A stretch of DNA of 64,000 nt from Streptomyces cupreus (GTDB taxonomy: Bacteria > Actinomycetota > Actinomycetes > Streptomycetales > Streptomycetaceae), in contig NZ_JACMSF010000026.1 of NCBI RefSeq assembly GCF_014257025.1, forward strand, positions 44,363 through 108,362. Reading direction: 5' to 3'. The position numbers and the translations under genes were made by a program. The notes beneath the pieces were generated by a model. That model ran no database searches. It was not told the origin of the DNA and saw only the letters and a program-made list of their open reading frames with translations. How positions within the stretch are numbered: the stretch's first letter is position 1; every line of letters starts with the position of its first letter. Shown here piece by piece: positions 24,209 through 32,275 of this stretch.

Positions 24209-24841
24209 CTACAGCTCGGGCCCGTCCCCCGGTCCCTCCTGGTAGGAGTACCGCTGTTCCTTCCAGGGGTCGCCGATGTTGTGGTACCCGCGCTCCTCCC
24301 AGAAGCCGCGGCGGTCGGCCGTCATGTACTCCACGCCCCGGACCCACTTGGGGCCCTTCCAGGCGTACAGATGAGGCACCACGAGCCGGAGCGGGAAGCC
24401 GTGTTCCGCGGTGAGCAGTTCACCGTCCTTGTGGGTGGCGAAGATGGTGCGCTCGGCGGCGAAGTCCTCAAGGCGCAGGTTCGAGCTGAAGCCGTACTCG
24501 GCCCATACCATCACATGGGTGACGGCCGGAGCGGGCGGGGCGATCTCCAGAATGGTCCGGGCGGGGATCCCGCCCCACTCGGCGCCGAGCATGCTGAACT
24601 TGGTGACGCAGTGCAGATCGGCCACGACGGTGGTGTACGGCAGAGCCGCGAACTCCTCATGAGTCCAGCAGTGCTTCTCACCGTCGGCGGTGGCGCCGAA
24701 GACCCTGAACTCCCAGCGCTCGGGGCGGAACTTGGGGACCGGCCCGTAGTGGGTGACCGGCCAGCCGCGCTGCAGGCGCTGCCCCGGCGGGAGCTCCGGC
24801 TGTACCGCTCCTCCAGATTCACTCTCCACCGGCTGACCCAT
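24209..24841 (-). CDS. Molybdopterin-dependent (sulfite oxidase-like) oxidoreductase
   Basis: A 210-residue protein made only of the oxidoreductase molybdopterin-binding domain of the sulfite oxidase/YedY family. The likely molybdenum-ligand Cys is in ADLHCVTKFSML. The closing motifs GFPLRLVVPHLYAWKGPKWV and FWEERGYHN are characteristic. There is no Tat signal, haem domain or dimerisation domain, so it is probably cytoplasmic and its electron acceptor is unknown. ATG 24841 is the start; it is divergent from bfr. Confidence 0.85.
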   Translation of the reverse strand: MGQPVESESGGAVQPELPPGQRLQRGWPVTHYGPVPKFRPERWEFRVFGATADGEKHCWTHEEFAALPYTTVVADLHCVTKFSMLGAEWGGIPARTILEIAPPAPAVTHVMVWAEYGFSSNLRLEDFAAERTIFATHKDGELLTAEHGFPLRLVVPHLYAWKGPKWVRGVEYMTADRRGFWEERGYHNIGDPWKEQRYSYQEGPGDGPEL

Positions 24842-25029
24842 GTCTCCATCCTGACAGACCCGAGGCAGTGCACTTGACCAGCCTCACTTCAAAGCGGGCA
24901 AAACCGAAGGAATCAAACTAAGCATGCACTTACTTACTAAGCGAAGACTTACTGGACGATCTTCGTTGCCGGTGCGAGGATGCGGCACAACCTGCCAGTT
25001 CCCCCGTTCTCCTGGAAGGAGCCTCTGCG

Positions 25030-25506
25030 ATGCAGGGCGACCCCGAGGTCATCGAATTCCTGAACGAGCAGCTCACCGGCGAGCTGACGGCGATCAACCA
25101 GTACTGGCTGCACTACCGGATCCAGGACAACAAGGGCTGGACCAAGCTCGCCAAGTACACGCGTGAAGAATCCATCGACGAGATGAAGCACGCGGACAAG
25201 ATCACCGAGCGCATCCTGATGCTGGACGGTCTGCCCAACTATCAGCGGCTCTTCCATGTCCGGGTCGGCCAGACGGTCACCGAGATGTTCCAGGCGGACC
25301 GGCAGGTGGAGGTGGAGGCGATCGACCGCCTCAAGCGCGGGATCGAGGTGATGCGCACCAAGGGCGACATCACGTCCGCGAACATCTTCGAGTCGATCCT
25401 GGAGGACGAGGAGCACCACATCGACTATCTGGACACCCAGCTGGAGCTCATCGACAAGCTCGGTGAGGCGCTCTACATCGCCCAGCAGATCGAGCAGCCG
25501 AGCTGA
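25030..25506 (+). CDS. bfr: Bacterioferritin
   Basis: A 158-residue four-helix ferritin that stores iron in a 24-mer shell. All ferroxidase ligands are present at the standard numbers: Glu18, Glu51, His54, Glu94, Glu127 and His130. Met52 is the haem ligand. The start has a strong GGAAGGAG site. The gene converges on bfd, whose product is the ferredoxin partner for iron release; ten bases separate the stops. Confidence 0.96.
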   Translation: MQGDPEVIEFLNEQLTGELTAINQYWLHYRIQDNKGWTKLAKYTREESIDEMKHADKITERILMLDGLPNYQRLFHVRVGQTVTEMFQADRQVEVEAIDRLKRGIEVMRTKGDITSANIFESILEDEEHHIDYLDTQLELIDKLGEALYIAQQIEQPS

Positions 25507-25515
25507 GCGGAGCCG

Positions 25516-25758
25516 CTAGGCGGCCTCTTCCAGCTCTTCCAGTTCGGCGAGCACCGGCCGACCCTGCTCGGCCAGCTCACGGCGGGGGCAAGCGCCCCGG
25601 CCCAGCAGCGCCTGGATCCGGCGTACACACGAACCGCAGTCGGTGCCCGCCTTGCAGGCCGAGGCTATCTGGCGCGGGGTGCAGGCGCCGTCCTCCGCGT
25701 GCTTCTTCACCTGCTGCTCGGTGATGCCGAAGCAACTGCAGACGTACACGCGGTTCAC
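25516..25758 (-). CDS. bfd: Bacterioferritin-associated ferredoxin
   Basis: An 80-residue BFD-type [2Fe-2S] protein. The cluster Cys residues are in YVCSCFG and TDCGSC. The helix-turn-helix-like frame between them (TEQQVKKHAEDGACTPRQIASACKAG) is typical. It has a C-terminal Glu-rich extension. In other bacteria Bfd reduces bacterioferritin to mobilise iron under starvation. The iron box 54 bp upstream fits that role, and opposite orientation to bfr lets storage and release be controlled separately. Confidence 0.9.
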   Translation of the reverse strand: MNRVYVCSCFGITEQQVKKHAEDGACTPRQIASACKAGTDCGSCVRRIQALLGRGACPRRELAEQGRPVLAELEELEEAA

Positions 25759-25811
25759 CTCCCGCCGGGATCGATAAGTGGTGCCGTACCGATGTACCGA
25801 GAGCCCGATTG

Positions 25812-25830
25812 ATCGGTGAGGCTAACCTAA
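25812..25830 (-). promoter_or_regulatory. IdeR/DmdR-type iron box upstream of bfd
   Basis: ATCGGTGAGGCTAACCTAA matches the actinobacterial iron-box consensus TTAGGTTAGGCTAACCTAA at 16 of 19 positions, with a perfect right half. It lies 54 bp upstream of the bfd start. The other neighbouring gene (aroH) ends here, so bfd is the only candidate target. Confidence 0.75.
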
Positions 25831-25924
25831 CCTTACCCGGCACAAGGGAGCCGCAAAAGTGGCGTGGGGCGCGGATCGTATGTGATCCGCGCCCCAATGC
25901 GCTCTGGTGTAACAACCGAACCGG

Positions 25925-27277
25925 TTACTGGTCCCTGTACATCTCCGCGACCAGGAAGGCCAGGTCAAGGGACTGGCTGCGGTTCAGACGGGGGTCGCAG
26001 GCCGTCTCGTAGCGCTGGTGCAGATCGTCGACGAAGATCTCGTCGCCGCCGCCCACGCACTCGGTGACATCGTCACCGGTGAGCTCGACATGGATGCCGC
26101 CCGGGTGGGTGCCCAGCGACTTGTGGACCTCGAAGAAGCCCTTGACCTCGTCGAGCACGTCGTCGAAGCGGCGGGTCTTGTGGCCGGAGGCCGCCTCGAA
26201 GGTGTTGCCGTGCATCGGGTCGGTCACCCAGGCGACCGTGGCACCCGAGGCGGTGACCTTCTCGATCAGCTCCGGGAGCTTGTCGCGGACCTTGTCGGCG
26301 CCCATGCGGACGATGAAGGTGAGCCGGCCGGGCTCGCGCTCCGGGTCCAGGCGCTCGATGTACTGGAGCGCCTCTTCGGCCGTCGTCGTCGGGCCGAGCT
26401 TGATGCCGATCGGGTTGCGGATCTTCGAGGCGAACTCGATGTGCCCGTGGTCCAGCTGCCGGGTGCGCTCACCGATCCACACCATGTGCGCGGAGACGTC
26501 GTAGAGCCGGCCGGTGCGGGAGTCGACCCTGGTCAGCGCCGACTCGTAGTCCAGCAGCAGCGCCTCGTGCGAGGAGTAGAACTCGACCGTCTTGAACTCC
26601 TCCGGGTCGGCCCCGCAGGCGTGCATGAAGCTGAGCGCGTTGTCGATCTCGCGGGCGAGCTGCTCGTAGCGCTGGCCGGACGGGGACGACTTCACGAAGT
26701 CCTGGTTCCAGGCGTGCACCTGGCGCAGGTCGGCGTAACCGCCCGTGGTGAAGGCGCGCACCAGGTTCAGCGTGGAGGCGGAGGCGTGGTACATCCGCTT
26801 CAGGCGCTCGGGGTCCGGGACGCGGGCGGCCTCGGTGAAGTCGAAGCCGTTGACGGAGTCGCCGCGGTAGGTCGGCAGGGTGACGCCGTCGCGGGTCTCG
26901 GTCGGCTTGGAGCGCGGCTTGGAGTACTGACCGGCGATGCGGCCGACCTTCACGACCGGCACCGAGGCGGCGTACGTCAGCACGGCGCCCATCTGGAGCA
27001 GGGTCTTGAGCTTGTTGCGGATCTGGTCCGCGGACACCGCGTCGAAGGCCTCGGCACAGTCGCCGCCCTGGAGGAGGAACGCCTCTCCCTTGGCGACGGC
27101 CGCCATCCGGGCGCGCAGCTGGTCGCACTCGCCCGCGAAGACGAGCGGCGGATACGACTCAAGGTCCGCGATCACTGCGCGCAGAGCCTCGGTGTCGGGG
27201 TACTCGGGCTGCTGCGCCGCGGGCAGGTTTCGCCAGGTGTTGCCAGCGCTTGCGCTGGTCTTAGCGTTCACGGTCAC
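25925..27277 (-). CDS. aroH: Class II 3-deoxy-7-phosphoheptulonate (DAHP) synthase
   Basis: A 450-residue enzyme catalysing the first shikimate-pathway step, condensing PEP and erythrose 4-phosphate. It is of the plant/actinobacterial class II type. Motifs include FLLQGGDCAEAFD, KVGRIAGQYSKPRS, FYSSHEALLLDYE, HMVWIGERTRQLDHGHIEF, NPIGIKLGP, WVTDPMHGN and GGIHVELTGDDVTEC. I chose GTG 27277; a GTG at 27271 is also possible and neither has a good ribosome binding site. It is divergent from the trp leader/anthranilate synthase unit, so the entry to aromatic synthesis and the tryptophan branch share one intergenic region. Confidence 0.94.
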   Translation of the reverse strand: MTVNAKTSASAGNTWRNLPAAQQPEYPDTEALRAVIADLESYPPLVFAGECDQLRARMAAVAKGEAFLLQGGDCAEAFDAVSADQIRNKLKTLLQMGAVLTYAASVPVVKVGRIAGQYSKPRSKPTETRDGVTLPTYRGDSVNGFDFTEAARVPDPERLKRMYHASASTLNLVRAFTTGGYADLRQVHAWNQDFVKSSPSGQRYEQLAREIDNALSFMHACGADPEEFKTVEFYSSHEALLLDYESALTRVDSRTGRLYDVSAHMVWIGERTRQLDHGHIEFASKIRNPIGIKLGPTTTAEEALQYIERLDPEREPGRLTFIVRMGADKVRDKLPELIEKVTASGATVAWVTDPMHGNTFEAASGHKTRRFDDVLDEVKGFFEVHKSLGTHPGGIHVELTGDDVTECVGGGDEIFVDDLHQRYETACDPRLNRSQSLDLAFLVAEMYRDQ

Positions 27278-27373
27278 GACGTCAACATTACGGGGTCGTG
27301 TCGGGCACCCTGCCCCATGCCCAGCAATTGAGACACGGGGTACGCCCCTCGGACATGGGGTATGGTGCCTCGC

Positions 27374-27430
27374 ATGTTCGCGCATTCGACCCAGAACTGG
27401 TGGTGGACCGCTCATCCGGCGGCCCACTGA
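27374..27430 (+). CDS. trpL: trp leader peptide
   Basis: An 18-codon open frame reading MFAHSTQNWWWTAHPAAH with three tandem Trp codons at 27398-27406. Stalling at these codons would control the attenuator hairpin just downstream. TATGGT at 27361-27366 lies seven bases before the ATG, so the leader may be translated from a leaderless message. Similar triple-Trp leaders are known in front of Streptomyces trpE. Confidence 0.92.
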   Translation: MFAHSTQNWWWTAHPAAH

Positions 27431-27451
27431 CTGCGCGTACGCAAGACTTCG

Positions 27452-27486
27452 CGAAGGCCGCCCGAGGGGCGGCCTTCGGCGTTTCC
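27452..27486 (+). terminator. Tryptophan attenuator hairpin
   Basis: A perfect 11-bp GC-rich stem, CGAAGGCCGCC (27452-27462) with GGCGGCCTTCG (27468-27478), has a five-base loop followed by GCGTTTCC. It lies 22 bases after the leader stop and 60 bases before trpE-G, as expected for transcription attenuation. Confidence 0.85.
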
Positions 27487-27546
27487 GGGGTCCGTTCCTC
27501 TCAGTGAACTCCACGCGAGCTCCCCAGCCGAGAAGGAAACGGACCC

Positions 27547-29448
27547 ATGCAGCTGCTCGACCTGCTCGACGATCCCCGCCCGTTCGCCCTGCTGCGCCGC
27601 CGCACGCCGGGCCACGAGGAGGACACCGTGGAGGTGTTCCTCGGCCCGGTCCGCTCCCACGACCGACTCGCCGACCTCCCCGACGAGGGCCTCGCGCTCA
27701 TCCCCTTCCGCCAGATCCGCGAGCGCGGCTTCGACGTCCGCGACGACGGAACGCCGCTCACGGTGCTGATCCCCGAGGAGCGCTGCGACATCCCGCTCGC
27801 CCAGGCGCTGGAGCAGCTCCCCGCCCATGACGTCCGCGTCGAGGGCGGCGGCTTCGACGTCGGCGACGAGGAGTACGCCGAGATCGTCGGGCGTGTGCTG
27901 CGGGAGGAGATCGGGCGGGGCGAGGGCGCGAACTTCGTGATCCGGCGGACGTACGAGGGACAGATCCCGGGGTTCGGACGCGCCGACGCGCTCGCGCTGT
28001 TCCGGCGGCTGCTGGAGGGCGAGCGGGGCGCGTACTGGACCTTCGTCGTGCACACCGGGGAGCGCACGCTGGTCGGGGCGAGCCCCGAGGTGCACGTGCG
28101 GATGTCCGGCGGCACCGTCGTCATGAACCCGATCAGTGGGACGTACCGCTATCCGGCCGAAGGCCCCACCCCCGGGCATCTGCTGGACTTCCTCGCCGAC
28201 GGCAAGGAGATCGAGGAGCTGTCGATGGTCGTCGACGAGGAGCTCAAGATGATGTGCACCGTCGGGGACATGGGCGGGGTGGTGGTCGGGCCCCGGCTGA
28301 AGGAGATGGCCCATCTCGCGCACACGGAGTACGAGTTGCGCGGGAAGTCCTCGCTGGATGCGCGGGACGTCCTGCGCGAGACCATGTTCGCGGCCACCGT
28401 CACCGGCTCGCCCGTGCAGAACGCCTGCCGGGTCATCGAGCGGCACGAGGTCGGCGGGCGCGGCTACTACGCGGGGGCGCTGGCGCTGCTCGGCCGGTAC
28501 GCGGGTGGCGGGCGGGAGAAATCAGTCGGGGCCCAGACTCTCGACTCCCCCATCCTCATCCGCACCGCCGACATCTCGGCCGACGGCCATCTGCGCGTGC
28601 CGGTCGGCGCGACCCTCGTCCGCGGCTCGGACCCGGAGAGCGAGGTCGCGGAGACACACGCCAAGGCGGCGGGAGTGCTGGCGGCTCTGGGCGTACGTCC
28701 GTCACGGCCGCGTGAGGAGCACGCGCGCGTACGTCTCGCCGACGACCCACGCGTGCGTGCCGCGCTCGACGGACGCCGGGCTTCCCTCGCGCCGTTCTGG
28801 CTGCGGATGCAGGAGCGGTCCGACGAACTCACCGGACACGCCCTCGTCGTCGACGGCGAGGACACCTTCACCGCGATGCTGGCGCATGTGCTGCGCTCCA
28901 GCGGCCTTGAGGTCACCGTCCGGCGGTACGACGAGTTGGGGCTGCGAGAGACGGTCCTCGCGCACGAGGGACCGGTCGTCCTCGGTCCCGGTCCGGGCGA
29001 CCCCTCCGACCTGGAAGACCCCAAGATGCGGTTCCTGCGGGACCTGACCGCCGAGGTGATCCGGAACAACCGGCACGGCGTCCTCGGCGTCTGCCTCGGG
29101 CACGAGCTGATCGCGGTGGAGCTGGGTCTTGAGATCGTACGGAAGGACGTGCCTTATCAGGGGGCGCAGACGACCGTGGACCTGTTCGGGCGGTCGGAGA
29201 CCGTCGGCTTCTACAACAGCTTCGTGGCGCGCTGCGACGACGAGGCGGCCGGGGAGTTGGCCGCGCACGGGATCGAGGTCAGCCGGAGTGCGTCGTACGA
29301 GGTCCATGCGCTGCGGGGGCCCGGATTCGCGTCGATGCAGTTCCACCCCGAGTCGGTGCTGACGCTGAACGGTGCCGCGATCGTCCGGGAGCTGGTGGGT
29401 CAGCTGCGTGGCACCAGCACGTTCTCCGAGCGGCGGCCCTCCTTGTAG
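27547..29448 (+). CDS. trpE: Fused anthranilate synthase (TrpE-TrpG)
   Basis: A 633-residue single-chain enzyme converting chorismate and glutamine to anthranilate. The chorismate-binding half (~1-420) contains NFVIRRTYEGQI, MNPISGTYRYP, DEELKMMCTVGDMGG and TMFAATVTGSPVQNACRVI. The glutamine amidotransferase half (~440-625) contains the oxyanion strand VLGPGPGDP, nucleophile Cys516 in GVCLGHELIA, and the catalytic His-Glu in MQFHPES. This fused architecture is shared with PhzE-type enzymes, but the Trp-codon leader argues for tryptophan synthesis. GAAGGA precedes the ATG. The 3' end overlaps the convergent lactate dehydrogenase-like gene by 49 bp. Confidence 0.93.
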   Translation: MQLLDLLDDPRPFALLRRRTPGHEEDTVEVFLGPVRSHDRLADLPDEGLALIPFRQIRERGFDVRDDGTPLTVLIPEERCDIPLAQALEQLPAHDVRVEGGGFDVGDEEYAEIVGRVLREEIGRGEGANFVIRRTYEGQIPGFGRADALALFRRLLEGERGAYWTFVVHTGERTLVGASPEVHVRMSGGTVVMNPISGTYRYPAEGPTPGHLLDFLADGKEIEELSMVVDEELKMMCTVGDMGGVVVGPRLKEMAHLAHTEYELRGKSSLDARDVLRETMFAATVTGSPVQNACRVIERHEVGGRGYYAGALALLGRYAGGGREKSVGAQTLDSPILIRTADISADGHLRVPVGATLVRGSDPESEVAETHAKAAGVLAALGVRPSRPREEHARVRLADDPRVRAALDGRRASLAPFWLRMQERSDELTGHALVVDGEDTFTAMLAHVLRSSGLEVTVRRYDELGLRETVLAHEGPVVLGPGPGDPSDLEDPKMRFLRDLTAEVIRNNRHGVLGVCLGHELIAVELGLEIVRKDVPYQGAQTTVDLFGRSETVGFYNSFVARCDDEAAGELAAHGIEVSRSASYEVHALRGPGFASMQFHPESVLTLNGAAIVRELVGQLRGTSTFSERRPSL

Positions 29449-30395
29449 TCCAGGACGTTCTTCACCGTGGCGTCGATGATCTGGCCGACGGCGTCCACGG
29501 TGTAGTACGCCTGGTGCGAGGTGACCAGGACGTTCGGGAAGGTGACCAGGCGGGCCAGGATGTCGTCCTCGATAGCCTCCAGGGACTTGTCGAGGAAGAA
29601 CAGGCCCGCCTCCGCCTCGTACACATCGAGGCCGACGCCGGTGAAGCGGCCGGCGCGCAGTTCGGTGACGAGGGCCGCGGTGTCGATCAGGCCGCCGCGG
29701 CTGGAGTTCACCAGGATCGCGTCGTCCCGCATCCCCTTCAGGGCGCTCGCGTCGATCAGGTTCTGTGTCTCGGGCATCAGCGGGACATGCAGGCTGACCA
29801 GGTCGGACTCGGCGAGGAGCTGCTCCTTGGGGACGTACTTCATGCCGAGTTCCATACAGGCGGGGTTCTCGGCGATGTCCCAGCCGAGCAGCTTCATGCC
29901 GAAGCCGTGGGCGATCCGGGCGAACGCCTCGCCGATCTTCCCGGTGCCGAGGACACCGGCGGTGCGGCCGTGCATGTCACGCCCCATCAGTCCGTCGAGC
30001 CGGAAGTCGAAGTCCCGGGTGCGGGTGGAGGCGCGGACGATACGGCGGTTGACGGCCATGGCGAGGGTCCAGGCGAACTCGGCGACCGCGTACGGTGAGT
30101 AGTACGACACCCGGGCGACCGTGATGCCGAGCCGCTCGGCGACGTCCAGGTCGATGTTGTTGAAGCCGGTGGAGCGCTGGGCGACCATCCGCGTGCCGCC
30201 GGCCGCGAGGATCTCCAGGACGCGCGCGCCGAGGTCGGCGTTGACGCTGGTGGAGATGGTCTCGTAGCCGGCCGCGATCGGGGCGGTGTCCTCATTGAGG
30301 AAGACGTCCAGACACCGGACGTCGTGGTGACCGGCGAAGGCGTGCTCGATCAGAGGCTTCTCGTCCGCCTGGACACCGAAGGCCAGAATCTCCAC
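29400..30395 (-). CDS. D-2-hydroxyacid (D-lactate) dehydrogenase
   Basis: A 331-residue NAD-dependent D-isomer hydroxyacid dehydrogenase of the D-lactate dehydrogenase type. The NAD site is TAGVLGTGKIGEAFARIAHG. The substrate Arg lies in ILVNSSRGGLIDT, the catalytic Glu in GVGLDVYEAEAG, and the catalytic His in VLVTSHQAYYT. The N-terminal HHDVRCLDVFLNEDTAP is typical of LdhA. The GTG at 30395 has GGGAG upstream. A 30-bp near-palindrome 20 bp further upstream may control it. It lies downstream of pfkA on the same strand. Confidence 0.88.
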   Translation of the reverse strand: MEILAFGVQADEKPLIEHAFAGHHDVRCLDVFLNEDTAPIAAGYETISTSVNADLGARVLEILAAGGTRMVAQRSTGFNNIDLDVAERLGITVARVSYYSPYAVAEFAWTLAMAVNRRIVRASTRTRDFDFRLDGLMGRDMHGRTAGVLGTGKIGEAFARIAHGFGMKLLGWDIAENPACMELGMKYVPKEQLLAESDLVSLHVPLMPETQNLIDASALKGMRDDAILVNSSRGGLIDTAALVTELRAGRFTGVGLDVYEAEAGLFFLDKSLEAIEDDILARLVTFPNVLVTSHQAYYTVDAVGQIIDATVKNVLDYKEGRRSENVLVPRS

Positions 30396-30414
30396 GACTG
30401 CTCCCGTTCCGCTC

Positions 30415-30444
30415 GGCTATGGGCCGAATATACGACCCATAGCC
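30415..30444. promoter_or_regulatory. 30-bp near-palindrome upstream of the D-lactate dehydrogenase gene
   Basis: GGCTATGGG (30415-30423) pairs with CCCATAGCC (30436-30444). The centre is also symmetric except at two base pairs, giving 26 of 30 positions. The centre contains ATAT; read on the minus strand, TATATT could be a -10 box. It is 20 bp from the GTG start and 14 bp from the pfkA stop, so an operator is likelier than a terminator. Confidence 0.55.
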
Positions 30445-30457
30445 GGGTGCCGCCGGA

Positions 30458-31486
30458 TCAGCCGAAGAACACCCCGACCTCTTCGTACAGCTCCGGATCC
30501 ACCGTCTTCAGCTTCGCCGTCGCCTCCCCGATCGGGACGCGGACGATGTCCGTGCCGCGCAGGGCGACCATCTTGCCGAAGTCGCCGTCGCGGACGGCCT
30601 CGATGGCGTGCAAGCCGAAGCGGGTGGCGAGCCAGCGGTCGAAGGCGCTGGGGGTGCCACCGCGCTGGACGTGCCCGAGGACGGTCGTACGGGCCTCCTT
30701 GCCGGTGCGCTTCTCGATCTCCTTGGCCAGCCACTCGCCGACGCCGGAGAGCCGGACGTGCCCGAAGGAGTCCAGCGACTCGTCCTTGAGCACCATGTCG
30801 CCGTCCTTCGGCATGGCGCCCTCGGCGACTACCACGATGGGGGCGTACGACGCCTTGAAGCGGGAGGTCACCCAGGCGCACACCTTCTCGATGTCGAAGC
30901 GCTGTTCGGGGATGAGGATGACGTTGGCGCCGCCCGCGAGGCCGGAGTGGATGGCGATCCAGCCGGCGTGACGGCCCATCACCTCCACGACGAGGACGCG
31001 CATATGGGACTCGGCGGTGGTGTGCAGCCGGTCGATGGCCTCCGTCGCGATGCCGACGGCGGTGTCGAAGCCGAAGGTGTAGTCGGTGGCGGAGAGGTCG
31101 TTGTCGATGGTCTTGGGGACGCCGACGCAGGGCACGCCGTACTCGTCGGACAGCCGCGCGGCCACCCCGAGGGTGTCCTCGCCGCCGATCGCGATGAGCG
31201 CGTCGACCTCCTGCTTGGTGAGGTTCTCCTTGATCCTCTTGATGCCGTCCTCGTGCTTGAGGGGGTTGGTGCGCGAGGAGCCGAGGATGGTGCCGCCGCG
31301 GGGCAGGATGCCGCGCACGGCGGGGATGTCGAGACGCACGGTGTCGCCGTCGAGCGGACCGCGCCAGCCGTCCCGGAAGCCGACGAAGTCGTAGCCGTAC
31401 TCCTGAACGCCCTTGCGGACGATGGCCCGGATGACGGCGTTGAGACCGGGGCAGTCGCCGCCTCCGGTCAGTACTCCGACCCGCAT
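30458..31486 (-). CDS. pfkA: 6-phosphofructokinase
   Basis: A 342-residue glycolytic kinase phosphorylating fructose 6-phosphate. Motifs include VGVLTGGGDCPGLNAVIRA, GTILGSSRTNP, ALIAIGGEDTLG, VPKTIDNDLSATDYTFGFDT, VEVMGRHAGWIA and LGHVQRGGTPSAFDR. The GGEDT motif has Asp where classical ATP enzymes have Gly, a feature of the group III/PPi-like clade to which ATP-dependent actinomycete enzymes belong; the phosphoryl donor should not be assumed. ATG 31486 is the start. It is followed by the lactate dehydrogenase-like gene on the same strand. Confidence 0.93.
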   Translation of the reverse strand: MRVGVLTGGGDCPGLNAVIRAIVRKGVQEYGYDFVGFRDGWRGPLDGDTVRLDIPAVRGILPRGGTILGSSRTNPLKHEDGIKRIKENLTKQEVDALIAIGGEDTLGVAARLSDEYGVPCVGVPKTIDNDLSATDYTFGFDTAVGIATEAIDRLHTTAESHMRVLVVEVMGRHAGWIAIHSGLAGGANVILIPEQRFDIEKVCAWVTSRFKASYAPIVVVAEGAMPKDGDMVLKDESLDSFGHVRLSGVGEWLAKEIEKRTGKEARTTVLGHVQRGGTPSAFDRWLATRFGLHAIEAVRDGDFGKMVALRGTDIVRVPIGEATAKLKTVDPELYEEVGVFFG

Positions 31487-31594
31487 GGAAATGTCCCTTC
31501 GCCGCGGTTGCCTGGTGAGGCCACGCTAATAGTGATCCAGGTCACTCAGGGATGGGTCGGTAGGGCAATTCCGGTGAAACGTCGGGCGGTTGGT

Positions 31595-32275
31595 TTACGC
31601 GTCGTCAAGTCCGCGCTCTATGGCGTACCGCACGAGTTCCACGCGATTGTGCAGTTGGAGCTTGCCGAGGGTGTTCTGGACGTGGTTCTGCACGGTGCGG
31701 TGGGAGATGACCAGGCGCTCGGCGATCTGCTTGTAGCTCAGGCCCTTGGCGACCAGGCGCAGCACCTCGGTCTCCCGCTCGGTGAGCTGCGGGGCGCCCG
31801 GCTGGTCGGCGTCGCGGTCGGCGGGCGCGGGCTCGGAGGCGAGGCGCCGGTACTCGCCGAGCACAAGGCCGGCCAGGCCCGGAGTGAAGACCGGATCGCC
31901 GACAGCGGTACGGCGGACCGCGTCGAGGAGTTCCTCGGTGGACGCCGACTTCAGCAGATAGCCGGTGGCGCCGGACTTCACGGCCTCCAGGACGTCGGCG
32001 TGCTCGCCGCTCGCGGACAGGACGAGGACGCGCAGGGCCGGGTTGTGGCCGACGAGTTCCTTGCAGACCTGGACGCCGGGCTTGGCGGGCAGGTTGAGGT
32101 CGAGGACGAGGACGTCGGGGCCCGCGGCCTTGGCGCGGCGCACGGCCTGCTCGCCGTCGCCCGCGGTGGCGACCACCTCGAACCCGGACTCGCTCAGGTC
32201 ACGGGCGACGGCGTCACGCCACATCGGGTGGTCGTCGACCACCATGACCTTGATCGGCGCGCTCTGCTCGCTCAT
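31595..32275 (-). CDS. LuxR/NarL-type response regulator
   Basis: A 226-residue two-component regulator. The receiver domain has the acidic pair VVDDH, phospho-acceptor Asp59 (VLVLDLNLP) and the Lys in GYLLKSAS. The C-terminal HTH carries LTERETEVLRLVAKGLSYKQ and SHRTVQNHVQNTLGKLQLHN. I set the start at ATG 32275, which overlaps the stop of the sensor kinase (ATGA). It is the cognate partner of the kinase encoded just upstream. The target promoters are unknown; carbon-metabolism genes on both sides make a metabolic signal conceivable. Confidence 0.92.
   Translation of the reverse strand: MSEQSAPIKVMVVDDHPMWRDAVARDLSESGFEVVATAGDGEQAVRRAKAAGPDVLVLDLNLPAKPGVQVCKELVGHNPALRVLVLSASGEHADVLEAVKSGATGYLLKSASTEELLDAVRRTAVGDPVFTPGLAGLVLGEYRRLASEPAPADRDADQPGAPQLTERETEVLRLVAKGLSYKQIAERLVISHRTVQNHVQNTLGKLQLHNRVELVRYAIERGLDDA

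Noticed and set aside
27547..29448. Phenazine-type PhzE rather than anthranilate synthase
   Set aside because: The fused layout is shared, but no phz genes are nearby and the Trp-codon leader with attenuator fits tryptophan synthesis.
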